DNA of 64,000 nucleotides from Roseococcus suduntuyensis (GCF_014196305.1 NZ_JACIDJ010000004.1:144556-208555), one strand, 5' to 3'. Numbered from the stretch's first letter, positions 18,043 through 26,903 are shown. Numbers and translations: made by a program. The notes: generated by a model not told the origin, from the letters alone.

Positions 18043-19236
18043 TTATTCCACCCGCGCCCCCGCCGCGATCCAGGCGATGATCTGCGCGCGCTGTTCGGTC
18101 GTCATGTCGGTCAGGTTGCCGGGGGGCATGGCCTCGCTCTGCACCTGCTGGCGCATGGCGGCGGCCCAGCGGCGGATCTGCTGCGGCGTTTCCAGCATCA
18201 CGCCCTTGGGGGCCACGGCGATGCCCTCGAAGGTGGGGCGGGCGGCGTGGCATTGCGCGCAGTGGCTCGCCACCAGCGCCTGGACGTCCTGGAAGGGTGG
18301 CGCCTCCACGCCCGCGAAGCGCGGGTCGGGTCGGGGTGCGGCGATCACGAAGATCAACGCCACCGCCAGCGCGCCGCCCGCCGGCAGCGCCCAGTTCCGC
18401 CGCCCCGAATGGCGCAGCACGAAGAATTGCCGCACCAGCGCGCCCGCCAGCGCCAGCAGGATCAGCAGCAGCCAGTTCAGGTGGTGCTGATAGATCAACG
18501 GGTAGTGCGGGCTGATCATCAGGAACAGCACGGGCAGCGTCAGGTAGGTGTTGTGGACGCTGCGCTGCTTGCCCCAGGCGCCATATTTGGGGTCGGGTGT
18601 TTCGCCCGCCCGCATGGCGGCCACCATCTTCCGCTGGCCGGGGATGATCACCATCGCGACATTGGCCACCATGATCGTGCCCGTCATGGCGCCGATCAGC
18701 AGGAAGGCGCCGCGGCCGGAGAACAGGTGCGTGGCGATGAGCGTGGCCACCACCAGCATGGCGGCCCCGGCGGCCAGCAGCTTGGTTTCGTTCTCGCCGA
18801 AGCGCGAGCGGCACAGCAGGTCATAGCCCACCCACCCCCCCACCAGCATCAGCGCGGAGAGCAGGATAGCCAGCCACACCGGCAAATCCAGCACGGCGGG
18901 GTCAATGAGATAGGTGCTGGCCTGGCCCCAATAGATCAGGACGAACAGCGCGAAGCCGCTCATCCAGGTCCAGTAGGCTTCCCATTTGAACCAGTGCAGC
19001 TTCTCGGGCAGGGCTTCGGGCGCGTTGATGTATTTGCGCTTGTAGTAGACGCCGCCGCCATGGATGGACCATTGCTCGCCGCGCACCAGCCGGTTGCCAT
19101 CGGCGGGCGGGTCCAGGCTGTTGTCCAGCGCGATGAAATAGAAGCTCGCCCCGATCCAGGCGATGCCGGTGATGATGTGCAGCCAGCGCAGCAGCAGGTT
19201 GGCCCACTCGGCCAGATAGCCAGCGTCGAATTCCAT
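18043..19236 (-). CDS. puuD: urate hydroxylase with C-terminal cytochrome c domain
   Basis: Oxidises urate to 5-hydroxyisourate, passing electrons to the respiratory chain. The 397-residue protein has about nine membrane segments, starting with WANLLLRWLHIITGIAWIG, and conserved WSIHGGGVYYKRKY and KWEAYWTWMSGF loops of the PuuD family. The C-terminal domain carries a heme c site C-A-Q-C-H in VASHCAQCHAARP and a methionine-containing EAMPPGNLTDMT. It begins four bases after uraH on the same strand, giving the first two steps of urate breakdown in one operon. Confidence 0.95.
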   Translation of the reverse strand: MEFDAGYLAEWANLLLRWLHIITGIAWIGASFYFIALDNSLDPPADGNRLVRGEQWSIHGGGVYYKRKYINAPEALPEKLHWFKWEAYWTWMSGFALFVLIYWGQASTYLIDPAVLDLPVWLAILLSALMLVGGWVGYDLLCRSRFGENETKLLAAGAAMLVVATLIATHLFSGRGAFLLIGAMTGTIMVANVAMVIIPGQRKMVAAMRAGETPDPKYGAWGKQRSVHNTYLTLPVLFLMISPHYPLIYQHHLNWLLLILLALAGALVRQFFVLRHSGRRNWALPAGGALAVALIFVIAAPRPDPRFAGVEAPPFQDVQALVASHCAQCHAARPTFEGIAVAPKGVMLETPQQIRRWAAAMRQQVQSEAMPPGNLTDMTTEQRAQIIAWIAAGARVE

Positions 19237-19239
19237 CCC

Positions 19240-19587
19240 TCAGCTCCCCCGATAGGTGCTGTAGCCATAGGGCGAGACCAGCAGGGGCACATGGTAATGC
19301 CCTTCCGCCATGCCGAAGGTCAGCGTCACCACGTCGAGGAAGGCGGGCTCGGGCAGGCTCACCCCCTGGGCGCGAAAATAGGCGGCGACCTCGAAGCTGA
19401 GCTCGTAGCGGCCGGGGGCGAAGGCCTCGCCGGCCAGCAGGGGGGCGTCGGTGCGGCCATCGGCGTTGGTCACGCCCTGGGCCAGCAAATGCCGCGCCTC
19501 GCCGTCCCGCCGGTGCAGCGCATAGCCCATGCCGGCGGCGGGCCGGCCATGGGCGGTGTCCAGGACATGGGTGGAAAGCCGGCCCAT
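19240..19587 (-). CDS. uraH: 5-hydroxyisourate hydrolase
   Basis: A 115-residue transthyretin-fold enzyme that hydrolyses 5-hydroxyisourate to OHCU. The N-terminal STHVLDTAHGRPAAGM and C-terminal YHVPLLVSPYGYSTYRGS, ending in the Y-R-G-S tetrapeptide, are diagnostic. The ATG chosen gives the standard length and follows GAGG; an earlier in-frame ATG seven codons upstream lacks a ribosome site. It is the first gene of the uraH-puuD unit. The OHCU decarboxylase (uraD) that would complete the path to S-allantoin is not next to it. Confidence 0.95.
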   Translation of the reverse strand: MGRLSTHVLDTAHGRPAAGMGYALHRRDGEARHLLAQGVTNADGRTDAPLLAGEAFAPGRYELSFEVAAYFRAQGVSLPEPAFLDVVTLTFGMAEGHYHVPLLVSPYGYSTYRGS

Positions 19588-19731
19588 GGGGGTGCCTCGA
19601 TGTTGCAATGCAGGATAGCGCGGCGGCCACGGCCACTGGCAAGCGCCCGGTGATGGCAGGGATGCCGGGCTTGCGCTTGATTGCCCAGGCCTGCGGCCCT
19701 AATCGCCACATTCCGCCGCAGGACACCGCAG

Positions 19732-21009
19732 ATGCCGCCCATCGCCCCGAACCTCGTCGCCGCCGTCAATGAAGCCCGCCACTGGCAGGACATGATGGCG
19801 ATGGCCGAGCTGGGCGCCTTCACCGACCCGGACGGCCATATCGGCGTGAACCGCCCCTGCCTGTCCGACCTGGACCGCCAGGCGCGGCGCCTGCTGCTGG
19901 GCTGGGCGGAGAAGGCCGGGCTTTCCGCCAGCGTGGACCGGCTGGGCAACCTCTTCCTGCGGCATGAGGGCACGGACCCCACGCTGGCCCCCGTGCTGAC
20001 CGGCAGCCACATGGACAGCCAGCCCAATGGCGGCCGGTTCGACGGCATCTGGGGCGTGATCGCGGGCTTCGAGGCCGTGCGGGCGCTCCGCGAGGCCGGC
20101 GTTCAGACGAAGCGCCCCATCGAGGTCGTGGCCTGGACCAATGAGGAAGGCGGCCGCTATGCCCCCGGCTGCATGGGCAGCATGGCCTATGCCGGCTTCG
20201 CCCCCCCCGAGACCTGGGACGCCATCACCGACCGCGAGGGCATCCCCTTCGGCCAAGCCCTGACCGCCCTGCTGGAGAGCGAATCCGACCTCCCCCGCCG
20301 CAAGCTCGGCGTCGTGGAAGGCCCGGCCCCCTTCGCCTATGTCGAAGCCCATATCGAGCAGGGGCCGATGCTGGAGGCGCGGGAGGCGGACATCGGCGTC
20401 GTCACCGGCATCCAGGGCAGCCGCTGGTTCATCGTGGACATCATGGGCAAGTCCGACCACGCCGGCACCACGCCGCTCGCGATGCGCAAGGACGCGGTGC
20501 AGGACATGCTGCGCGCCATCCAGGCCCTGAACACGCTGATGCACGACCCGGCCGATGTGCTGCGCTTCACGGTCGCCAGCATCGAGGTGCAGCCCAACAC
20601 CTCCAACTCGGTGGCGGGCCTCGCGCGCTTCACCATCGATTTCCGCCACCCCGACAATGCCGTGCTCCAGGCGCGCGGCAATGCGATCGAGGGCGTGATC
20701 CAGGCCGCACTCCGCCACTGCACCGCCCGCGTGACCGAACGCTTCCACGCCGTCCCGGCCGATTTCGGCGCCGTGGTGCCGGATGCGGTGGAGGCCGCGG
20801 CGAAATCCCAAGGCCTGCGGCACATGCGCCTGCCCTCCGGCGCCTTCCATGACGCGCAGTTCCTGGTGCCCATCTGCCCCACGGGGATGATCTTCGTGCC
20901 CTGCCGCGCCGGCGTCTCCCACCACCCTTCCGAACACGCCACCCCCGAGGCCCTGGCCGCCGGCACCCGCGTGCTGGCCCAGGTCCTGGCGGACCTGGCC
21001 AACCGCTGA
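19732..21009 (+). CDS. M20 family amidohydrolase (allantoate amidohydrolase/carbamoylase type)
   Basis: A 425-residue dizinc hydrolase of the hydantoinase/carbamoylase branch of M20. Metal and catalytic motifs are in order: GSHMDSQPNGGRFDG, NEEGGRYAPGCMGS, VEAHIEQGP, then the dimerisation-domain motif KSDHAGTTP. Divergent placement beside uraH-puuD favours allantoate or ureidoglycolate-type substrates in ureide breakdown; N-carbamoyl amino acid hydrolysis is the alternative. The start follows AGGACA; an earlier in-frame ATG would add 17 unrelated residues. It ends one base before the serA start. Confidence 0.88.
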   Translation: MPPIAPNLVAAVNEARHWQDMMAMAELGAFTDPDGHIGVNRPCLSDLDRQARRLLLGWAEKAGLSASVDRLGNLFLRHEGTDPTLAPVLTGSHMDSQPNGGRFDGIWGVIAGFEAVRALREAGVQTKRPIEVVAWTNEEGGRYAPGCMGSMAYAGFAPPETWDAITDREGIPFGQALTALLESESDLPRRKLGVVEGPAPFAYVEAHIEQGPMLEAREADIGVVTGIQGSRWFIVDIMGKSDHAGTTPLAMRKDAVQDMLRAIQALNTLMHDPADVLRFTVASIEVQPNTSNSVAGLARFTIDFRHPDNAVLQARGNAIEGVIQAALRHCTARVTERFHAVPADFGAVVPDAVEAAAKSQGLRHMRLPSGAFHDAQFLVPICPTGMIFVPCRAGVSHHPSEHATPEALAAGTRVLAQVLADLANR

Positions 21010-21010
21010 G

Positions 21011-22258
21011 ATGCCCATGTCCGAACTCTCCTTCCCCAAGGCCCGCATCCGCACCCTGCTGCTGGAGAACATCTCCGACACCGCGGTGAACCTGCTGGCC
21101 GAGGACGGCTACACGAACGTCACGCGCGAGAAGAAGGCGCTGGAGGGCGAGGCGCTGCACGCCGCGCTGAAGGGTGTCCACATGCTGGGCATCCGCAGCC
21201 GCACCACGCTGACGGCCGAGGCGCTGGCCGCCGCCGACCGGCTGCTGACCATCGGCTGCTTCTGCATCGGCACCAACCAGGTGGACCTGGACGCGGCGCG
21301 GCGCCTGGGCATCCCGGTGTTCAACGCGCCCTTCAGCAACACGCGCAGCGTGGCCGAACTGACGCTGGGCGAGATCGTGATGCTGCTGCGCGGCGTCTTC
21401 CCCAAGTCCAACGCCGCCCATGCGGGCGAGTGGGACAAGAGCGCCGATGGCTACCGCGAGGTGCGGGGCCGCACGCTCGGCATCGTGGGCTATGGCAATA
21501 TCGGCAAGCAGCTTTCCGTGCTGGCCGAGAGCTTCGGCATGCGCGTCATCTACTACGACACGGCCGGGCGCCTGCCGCTGGGGAACGCCTCGCGCTGCGC
21601 GAGCCTGGATGAGCTGCTGCACTGGTCCGACGTCGTCACCGTGCATGTGCCGGAAACCGCCGACACCATGGGCATGATCGGTGCGGCGCAGATCGCGAAG
21701 ATGCGCCGCGGCGCCTTCCTCATCAACAATGCCCGCGGCACGCTGGTGGACCTGCCGGCCCTGGCCGAGGCCCTGCGCGCCGGCCACCTGGGCGGCGCCG
21801 CGCTGGACGTCTTCCCCGAGGAGCCCAAGCGCAACGGCGACCCCTTCCACGCCCCCGTGCAGGGCCTGCCCAATGTGATCCTGACGCCGCATATCGGCGG
21901 CAGCACGGAGGAGGCGCAGTCGCGCATCGGCGAGGAGGTGGCGCGCAAGCTGGCCGACTACTCCGACACCGGCAGCACCGAGGGCGCCGTGAACTTCCCC
22001 CAGGTGGCGCTCCCCGCGCGGCCCACCGGCACGCGCTTCATGCATGTCCACCGCAACGCGCCGGGCGTGCTGGGCAACGTCAACCAGGTCTTCGCCAAGC
22101 GCGGCGTGAACATCGCCGGCCAGTATCTGCAGACCGATGGCGAGATCGGCTATGTGGTCGTGGATGCCGGGGCCACGCGCGACAGCGAGGCCATCCTGAC
22201 GGAGCTGCGGGCCTTGCCGGGGACGATCCGGGCGCGGTTGCTCTACGAAAAGGAGTAG
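21011..22258 (+). CDS. serA: D-3-phosphoglycerate dehydrogenase
   Basis: First step of serine synthesis. The 415-residue product has the split catalytic domain, an NAD-binding core with TLGIVGYGNIGKQLSVLAES, the RGTLVDLPAL and EEPKRNGDPFH segments, and the catalytic pair in LTPHIGGSTEEAQ. The C-terminal ~75 residues (MHVHRNAPGVLGNVNQVF onward) form one ACT domain, as in the E. coli-type enzyme that serine inhibits. Two starts, MPM, are two codons apart; the first lies one base past the upstream stop codon, implying coupling to the M20 gene. Confidence 0.95.
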   Translation: MPMSELSFPKARIRTLLLENISDTAVNLLAEDGYTNVTREKKALEGEALHAALKGVHMLGIRSRTTLTAEALAAADRLLTIGCFCIGTNQVDLDAARRLGIPVFNAPFSNTRSVAELTLGEIVMLLRGVFPKSNAAHAGEWDKSADGYREVRGRTLGIVGYGNIGKQLSVLAESFGMRVIYYDTAGRLPLGNASRCASLDELLHWSDVVTVHVPETADTMGMIGAAQIAKMRRGAFLINNARGTLVDLPALAEALRAGHLGGAALDVFPEEPKRNGDPFHAPVQGLPNVILTPHIGGSTEEAQSRIGEEVARKLADYSDTGSTEGAVNFPQVALPARPTGTRFMHVHRNAPGVLGNVNQVFAKRGVNIAGQYLQTDGEIGYVVVDAGATRDSEAILTELRALPGTIRARLLYEKE

Positions 22259-22334
22259 GGTCGTCGCCATTTCGATCGCGACGCGACACGAAATCCATGC
22301 TGAACTGGGGTATCTTCCTGCCAGGAGCCCCCCC

Positions 22335-22718
22335 ATGCCCACCCCCCGCACCGCCCTTGTCGGCCACGTGCTGGTCTATCTCGTCGTCCTGCTGCTGGCG
22401 CTGGACGGTTTGGCGCAGATCCTCCAGCCGGGCTTCATGGTGGCCATCATGGAGGGGTCGCAAATTCCGCTGGCCATGGCGCCGCTGCTGGGCACCATCA
22501 CCCTGGCCTGCGCCGCCATCCTGGCCGTTCCGCGCTCGGCGCCGCTGGGCGCGGTGCTGGTCACGGGCTTCCTGGGCGGGGCCATCGCCATCCATTTCCG
22601 CCTGGGCGAGGTCGGCACCCCGCCGCAGATCATCTGCCTGGCGCTCGGGCTGGCCGCCTGGGTGGGTCTCTATCTGCGCGATGCGCGCATCCGCGCCGTG
22701 GTGCGGTCGCCGGCCTGA
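22335..22718 (+). CDS. DoxX-like small membrane protein
   Basis: A 127-residue protein with four predicted membrane helices. The order LALDGLAQILQPGFM, PLLGTITLACAAILAVPRSA, TGFLGGAIAIHFRLGE and WVGLYLRDARIR closely follows the DoxX_2-type small membrane family, whose members have no agreed biochemical role. It stands alone on the plus strand between serA and a convergent pair of small membrane-protein genes, and a shared stem-loop follows it. Confidence 0.75.
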   Translation: MPTPRTALVGHVLVYLVVLLLALDGLAQILQPGFMVAIMEGSQIPLAMAPLLGTITLACAAILAVPRSAPLGAVLVTGFLGGAIAIHFRLGEVGTPPQIICLALGLAAWVGLYLRDARIRAVVRSPA

Positions 22719-22723
22719 ATCCT

Positions 22724-22752
22724 GGCGCCTGATCCGCGGAGGCGGAGGCGCC
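22724..22752. terminator. bidirectional stem-loop between convergent genes
   Basis: GGCGCCT (22724-22730) pairs with AGGCGCC (22746-22752), a seven-pair stem with a 15-base loop that is itself GC-rich. It lies between the DoxX-like gene and the convergent small membrane gene. No T-tract is visible. Confidence 0.45.
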
Positions 22753-22783
22753 GGAGCGGGAGATCACTTGCTCCAAGAAGGCT

Positions 22784-23017
22784 TTAGCGCAGCCGCCGCC
22801 CCCGCCGGAACCGCCACCAATCCTGCACCGGCCCCAGCACCAGCAGCGGGCTCGCCGCCAGGGTCGCCAGCGCGAAGGCCGCCGCCACCTCCCGCGCGCC
22901 GGAGGCGAAGGCCGCCACCGTCAGCCCCGCCAAGCCTCCCACCACCACCAGCCCCAACGCGAAAAGCCCCAGCACCAGGCGGTGCCGGGGGGAAAGCCAT
23001 TCGGGCGGGGGGGACAC
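22784..23017 (-). CDS. small two-helix membrane protein, start uncertain
   Basis: Unrecognised 77-residue protein (from GTG at 23017) with two hydrophobic segments, LVLGLFALGLVVVGGLAGL and AAAFALATLAASPLLVLG, and a basic tail WWRFRRGRRLR. The open frame continues upstream for 31 codons to the TGA of the preceding gene and reads like protein (DDRPFGLDPTRTFEVGRDG). A CTG at 23095 with GGAG upstream would give 103 residues, so the true start may be CTG rather than GTG. It is probably co-transcribed with the 99-residue membrane protein. Confidence 0.55.
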   Translation of the reverse strand: MSPPPEWLSPRHRLVLGLFALGLVVVGGLAGLTVAAFASGAREVAAAFALATLAASPLLVLGPVQDWWRFRRGRRLR

Positions 23018-23110
23018 GCCCTCGCGCGGGGCGCCGTCGCGCCCGACCTCGAAGGTGCGGGTGGGGTCGAGGCCGAAGGGCCGGTCGTCAGCCAGGCAGG
23101 AACTCCGGCC

Positions 23111-23410
23111 TCAGCGGCGGACCACGAAGATGGTGGCCGGCTGGATGCCCGCCTGGCGCATGCGCCGGCGGCGCCACCAGATGGAGATGGCGGCGATCAG
23201 CCCCGCCCCGATGGCCACCGGGATCAGCAGGCTAATGAACAGGATGGCCACCGCCACCAGCACCAGCCCCAGCGTGGCCGCCAGCACCAGGATGGCGATG
23301 CCGCCGGTGCGCGCCAGCACGCGGTCCAGCCAGGAAGGCCGGGGGGCCTCGCGGAACTCGCCCTCGGGCGTCATGTCCAGGATGGGCGGGCGGCAATGGG
23401 GATCGTTCAT
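23111..23410 (-). CDS. small membrane protein of unknown function
   Basis: A 99-residue protein with an acidic, proline-rich N-terminus (ILDMTPEGEFREAPRPSW), one long or two short hydrophobic segments (GIAILVLAATLGLVLVAVAI, then LISLLIPVAIGAGLIAAI-like sequence) and a basic C-terminus SIWWRRRRMRQAG. I do not recognise the family. The next open frame starts in the same reading frame directly after its TGA. It is divergent from otnK with about 100 bp between starts. Confidence 0.65.
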   Translation of the reverse strand: MNDPHCRPPILDMTPEGEFREAPRPSWLDRVLARTGGIAILVLAATLGLVLVAVAILFISLLIPVAIGAGLIAAISIWWRRRRMRQAGIQPATIFVVRR

Positions 23411-23509
23411 GGCGCCCCCACATGTCGCCCCGCGCGGCGATCGGTTCAAGCCCCGTTGCGCCCGCCGACACACTCCGTAAAGGAGAGGTTCACGCGACGG
23501 AGTGCCCCC

Positions 23510-24772
23510 ATGCCCCTGCTCGGCTGCATCGCCGATGATTTCACCGGCGCCACCGACCTCGCCAGCACGCTGGTGCGGCAGGGCATGCGCGCCGTCCAGG
23601 TGATCGGGGTGCCAGATGGCGACCTGCCCGAGGCGGACGCCGTCATCATCGCGCTGAAATCCCGCACGATTCCCGTGGCCGAGGCCATCGCCCAGTCGCT
23701 GGCCGCCTGCGAGGCGCTGCTGGCGGCAGGTGCGAAGCAGATCCTCTTCAAATACTGCTCCACCTTCGACAGCACGGATGAGGGCAATATCGGCCCGGTG
23801 GCGGAGGCGCTGATGAAGCGGCTCGGCACCGGCTTCGCCATCGCCTGCCCGGCCTTCCCGACCAATGGCCGCACCATCTACCAGGGGCACCTCTTCGTGG
23901 GCGCCCATCTGCTGAGCGAGGGCGGGATGGAGAACCACCCCCTCACCCCCATGACCGACCCCAACCTGGTGCGCGTGCTCTCGCGCCAGACGCGGGCGGG
24001 GGTGGGGCTGATCCCCTTCGCCAGCGTGGAGCGCGGGGTGGCCGCCATCCGCGCCGACATGGCCCGCCTGACCGAATCGGGCCGCGGCCTCGCCATCGCC
24101 GATGCCGTGACGGACGCGCACCTGATGGCGCTGGGCGAGGCCTGCGCGAACCATGCCCTCATCACCGGCGGCTCGGGCATCGCCATGGGCCTGCCCGAGA
24201 ATTTCCGCCGCGCCGGGCTGCTGCCGGTGCGCGACGACGCCGATGCGCTGCCCCCCGCCACAGGCCTCTGCGCCGTCGTCGCCGGCTCCTGCTCGCGCGC
24301 CACGCTGGGGCAGATCGGCCTCGCGCGCGGTCATGTGCCGGTGCTGGAACTGGACGCGCTCGCCACGCCCGATGCCGCCGCCCTGGAAGCCCAGGCGCGG
24401 GAATGGATGGCGGACAAGCTCGACGCCGCGCGGCCCGTGGTCATCGCGGCCTCGGCGCCGCCGGACAAGGTGGAGGCCTTGCAGGCGAAGCTCGGCCGCG
24501 ACGCCGCCGGCGCGCTGGTGGAGGACACGATGGCCGCCATCGCGGCCGCCCTGGTCGCGGCCGGCGTGCGCCGCCTGGTGGTGGCGGGCGGCGAGACCTC
24601 GGGCGCCGTGGTGCAGCGCCTGGGCGTGAAGTCGCTGCGCATCGGCCCCGAGATAGACCCCGGCGTGCCCTGGACCCACGCCACCTCCGAGGCCGCGCGG
24701 GAGGGCCTGCACCTGGCCCTGAAGTCAGGCAATTTCGGCGCGCGGGACTTCTTCCTGAAGGCCTTTGCATGA
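23510..24772 (+). CDS. otnK: 3-oxo-tetronate kinase (four-carbon acid sugar kinase)
   Basis: Phosphorylates 3-oxo-tetronate (erythronate or threonate derived) at C4. The 420-residue two-domain protein starts MPLLGCIADDFTGATDLAST, the DUF1537 N-terminal sugar-binding signature, with CPAFPTNGRTIYQGHLFVG mid-domain, and VAGSCSRATLGQI plus VVAGGETSGAVVQRLG in the C-terminal nucleotide-binding domain. The ATG follows GGAGTGCCCCC. Its stop overlaps the otnC start (ATGA), so the kinase and the decarboxylase acting on its product are translationally coupled. Confidence 0.93.
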   Translation: MPLLGCIADDFTGATDLASTLVRQGMRAVQVIGVPDGDLPEADAVIIALKSRTIPVAEAIAQSLAACEALLAAGAKQILFKYCSTFDSTDEGNIGPVAEALMKRLGTGFAIACPAFPTNGRTIYQGHLFVGAHLLSEGGMENHPLTPMTDPNLVRVLSRQTRAGVGLIPFASVERGVAAIRADMARLTESGRGLAIADAVTDAHLMALGEACANHALITGGSGIAMGLPENFRRAGLLPVRDDADALPPATGLCAVVAGSCSRATLGQIGLARGHVPVLELDALATPDAAALEAQAREWMADKLDAARPVVIAASAPPDKVEALQAKLGRDAAGALVEDTMAAIAAALVAAGVRRLVVAGGETSGAVVQRLGVKSLRIGPEIDPGVPWTHATSEAAREGLHLALKSGNFGARDFFLKAFA

Positions 24773-25386
24773 ACGAACAGCAGGCCCGGGAGGAGCTGGT
24801 GGCGCTCGGCGCCTCCCTCTTCCAGCGCGGCTTTTCGGTGGGCAGCGCGGGCAACATCTCCGTGCGCCTGACCGATGGCTACCTGATGACGCCCACCAAT
24901 TCCTCGCTGGGACGGCTCGATGCCGCGCGGATCAGCAGGCTGGACGCCAACTGGGCGCATGTGGGCGGCGACAAGCCGACCAAGGAGGTCTTCCTCCACC
25001 GCGCCTTCCTCACCGCCCGGCCCGATGCCGGGGCGGTGGTCCACCTGCACAGCACCTACGCCACCGCCATCTCCTGCCTCGATGGCGTGATCCCGCCGCT
25101 CACGCCCTATTTCGTGATGCGCGCGGGGCGGGAAATTCCCCTCATCCCCTATTACCGCCCCGGCGATGCCGCCATGGAGCCCGCCATCCATGCGGCCGCG
25201 CGCCGTGCCAAGGCCGTGCTGCTCGCCAATCACGGCCCCGTGATCTGCGGCCCCACCCTGACCGACGCGGTGAACGCCGCCGAGGAGCTGGAGGAAGCCG
25301 CGAAGCTGGCCCTGCTCTTGCAAGGCCGGAACCCCCGCCTGCTCACACCCGGGCAGGTGGATGACCTTCTGCAAACCTTTGGATGA
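24769..25386 (+). CDS. otnC: 3-oxo-tetronate 4-phosphate decarboxylase (class II aldolase fold)
   Basis: Converts 3-oxo-tetronate 4-phosphate to dihydroxyacetone phosphate and CO2, completing tetronate breakdown with OtnK. The 205-residue zinc-dependent class II aldolase-fold protein has GSAGNISVRL and TPTNSSLGRL (phosphate binding), the metal site VVHLHSTYATA and the later ANHGPVICG. It overlaps otnK by four bases and the nitroreductase gene by four bases. The dehydrogenase and isomerase that usually supply 3-oxo-tetronate are not adjacent. Confidence 0.92.
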   Translation: MNEQQAREELVALGASLFQRGFSVGSAGNISVRLTDGYLMTPTNSSLGRLDAARISRLDANWAHVGGDKPTKEVFLHRAFLTARPDAGAVVHLHSTYATAISCLDGVIPPLTPYFVMRAGREIPLIPYYRPGDAAMEPAIHAAARRAKAVLLANHGPVICGPTLTDAVNAAEELEEAAKLALLLQGRNPRLLTPGQVDDLLQTFG

Positions 25387-25985
25387 CCCTGATGGACCGC
25401 CTCGCCCCCGCCGAAACCCCGCTCAGCCCCGCCATCGCCGCCCGCTGGAGCCCGCGCAGCTTCCTGCCCGACGCGGTGCCCGAGGCCGCGCTGCGCCAGG
25501 TGCTGGAAGCCGCGCGCTGGGCCTCCTCCGCCTATAACGAGCAGCCCTGGCAATACCTCATCACCCGCAAGGAGAACGAGCCGGAGGCCTATGCGAAGCT
25601 GCTGGCCTGCCTCGTGCCCTTCAACCAGGGCTGGGCCAATGCGGCACCCGTGCTCATGCTGGCCTGCGCCCGCGTGAACTTCGCCGAGAAGGGCAACCCC
25701 AACCGCTGGGCCGAATACGACACGGGCCAGGCCACCAGCGCCATGGCGATCGAGGCGGCCGCCCTCGGCCTGCAGATCCACCAGATGGCGGGCTTCGACG
25801 CCGCCGCGGCGCGCACGGCCTTCGCCATTCCGGAGGATGTGACGCCCGTCGCCGCCCTCGTCCTGGGCAAGCCCGGCCCCGCCGATGCGCTGCCCGAGGC
25901 GCTGGCCCAGCGCGAGATGGCGCCGCGGTCCCGCAAGCCCGCTTCCGGGATGTTCTTCGCCGCCGCCTGGGGCCAGCCGGTCTGA
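25383..25985 (+). CDS. nitroreductase family flavoprotein
   Basis: A 200-residue FMN-dependent oxidoreductase. RWSPRSFLPDAVPEAALRQV and ARWASSAYNEQPWQYLI form the family's FMN-binding entry, and TSAMAIEAAALGLQIHQM matches the dimer-interface helix. It belongs to the group of minimal nitroreductases with unknown natural substrates. Its ATG overlaps the otnC stop codon, so it is the third gene of a tight operon; whether it has any role in tetronate use is unknown. Confidence 0.9.
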   Translation: MTLMDRLAPAETPLSPAIAARWSPRSFLPDAVPEAALRQVLEAARWASSAYNEQPWQYLITRKENEPEAYAKLLACLVPFNQGWANAAPVLMLACARVNFAEKGNPNRWAEYDTGQATSAMAIEAAALGLQIHQMAGFDAAAARTAFAIPEDVTPVAALVLGKPGPADALPEALAQREMAPRSRKPASGMFFAAAWGQPV

Positions 25986-26156
25986 GCCAGGGGATGTGAG
26001 CCAGAGGGTGTGATAAAGGCGGGAGCTCACCCGGAGGTGAAGCTTCCGTCATTCACCATGCCTTGGGGTCTTGCCGGCACAACGCAAAGGGCGTGACCCG
26101 CGTTGTTTTCCGTCCCCCCGCGACGACAGCTGCTGGGGGAGGAAGTGGAGAAGACT

Positions 26157-26903
26157 GTGCCGGCAAGAAATGAAGGTTGCGTCGCGTGCCGCGAGGCGCC
26201 GGAGATGTTCCCCTTCACCATGGCCTTCCAGCCCGTGGTGGACCTGGAGGAGCAGCGCATCGAGGCCCATGAGGCCCTGGTGCGCGGCCCCGAAGGCGAA
26301 GGCGCCGCCACCGTGCTGGCGCAACTGACCCCGCAGAACCTCTACGCCTTCGACCAGGCCTGCCGCGTGAAGGCCATCGAACTCGCCGCGCGGCTCGGCC
26401 TGCAGGGGCGGCTGAACATCAACTTCCTGCCCAACGCCGTCTATCAGCCCCGCGCCTGCATCCAGGTGAGCTTGCAGGCGGCACGCCGCCATGGCTTCCC
26501 GATTGACCGGCTGACCTTCGAATTCACCGAGAATGAGCGCGTGCAGGACCCCGCCCACACCCGCTCCATCATCGAGGAATACCGCCGCCAAGGCTTCCAG
26601 ATCGCCCTCGATGATTTCGGCACGGGCTATTCGGGCCTGGCGCGGCTGGCGGAGCTGCGGCCGGACATCCTGAAGCTCGACCGCCGGGTGATCCAGGATT
26701 GCGACCGTGATCCGGTGCGGCTCGCCATCATCCGCAGCCTTGTGACGATGGCGCGCGACATCGGGGTGAAGCTGGTGGCCGAGGGCGTGGAACGCGAGGG
26801 CGAGATGGAGGTGCTGCGCGCCGCCGGGATGCGCTACATGCAGGGCTTCCATTTCGCCCGCCCGGTCTTCGAGGGGCTGTCGCGCTGGCCGCTGCGCGAC
26901 TGA
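26157..26903 (+). CDS. stand-alone EAL-domain c-di-GMP phosphodiesterase with N-terminal CxxC
   Basis: A 248-residue cytoplasmic EAL protein. Catalytic elements are all present: EALVRG, the asparagine in NINFLPN, EFTENE, DDFGTGYSGLARL, LKLDRRV, AEGVER and MQGFHF, so it should cleave c-di-GMP. The N-terminus has Cys8 and Cys11 in GCVACRE, just ahead of the conserved FTMAFQPVVDL, suggesting a small metal or redox switch. I chose GTG at 26157 because GGAGA lies seven bases upstream; a TTG at 26103 would add 18 residues. It converges on the glycosyltransferase gene with four bases between stop codons. Confidence 0.88.
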   Translation: MPARNEGCVACREAPEMFPFTMAFQPVVDLEEQRIEAHEALVRGPEGEGAATVLAQLTPQNLYAFDQACRVKAIELAARLGLQGRLNINFLPNAVYQPRACIQVSLQAARRHGFPIDRLTFEFTENERVQDPAHTRSIIEEYRRQGFQIALDDFGTGYSGLARLAELRPDILKLDRRVIQDCDRDPVRLAIIRSLVTMARDIGVKLVAEGVEREGEMEVLRAAGMRYMQGFHFARPVFEGLSRWPLRD

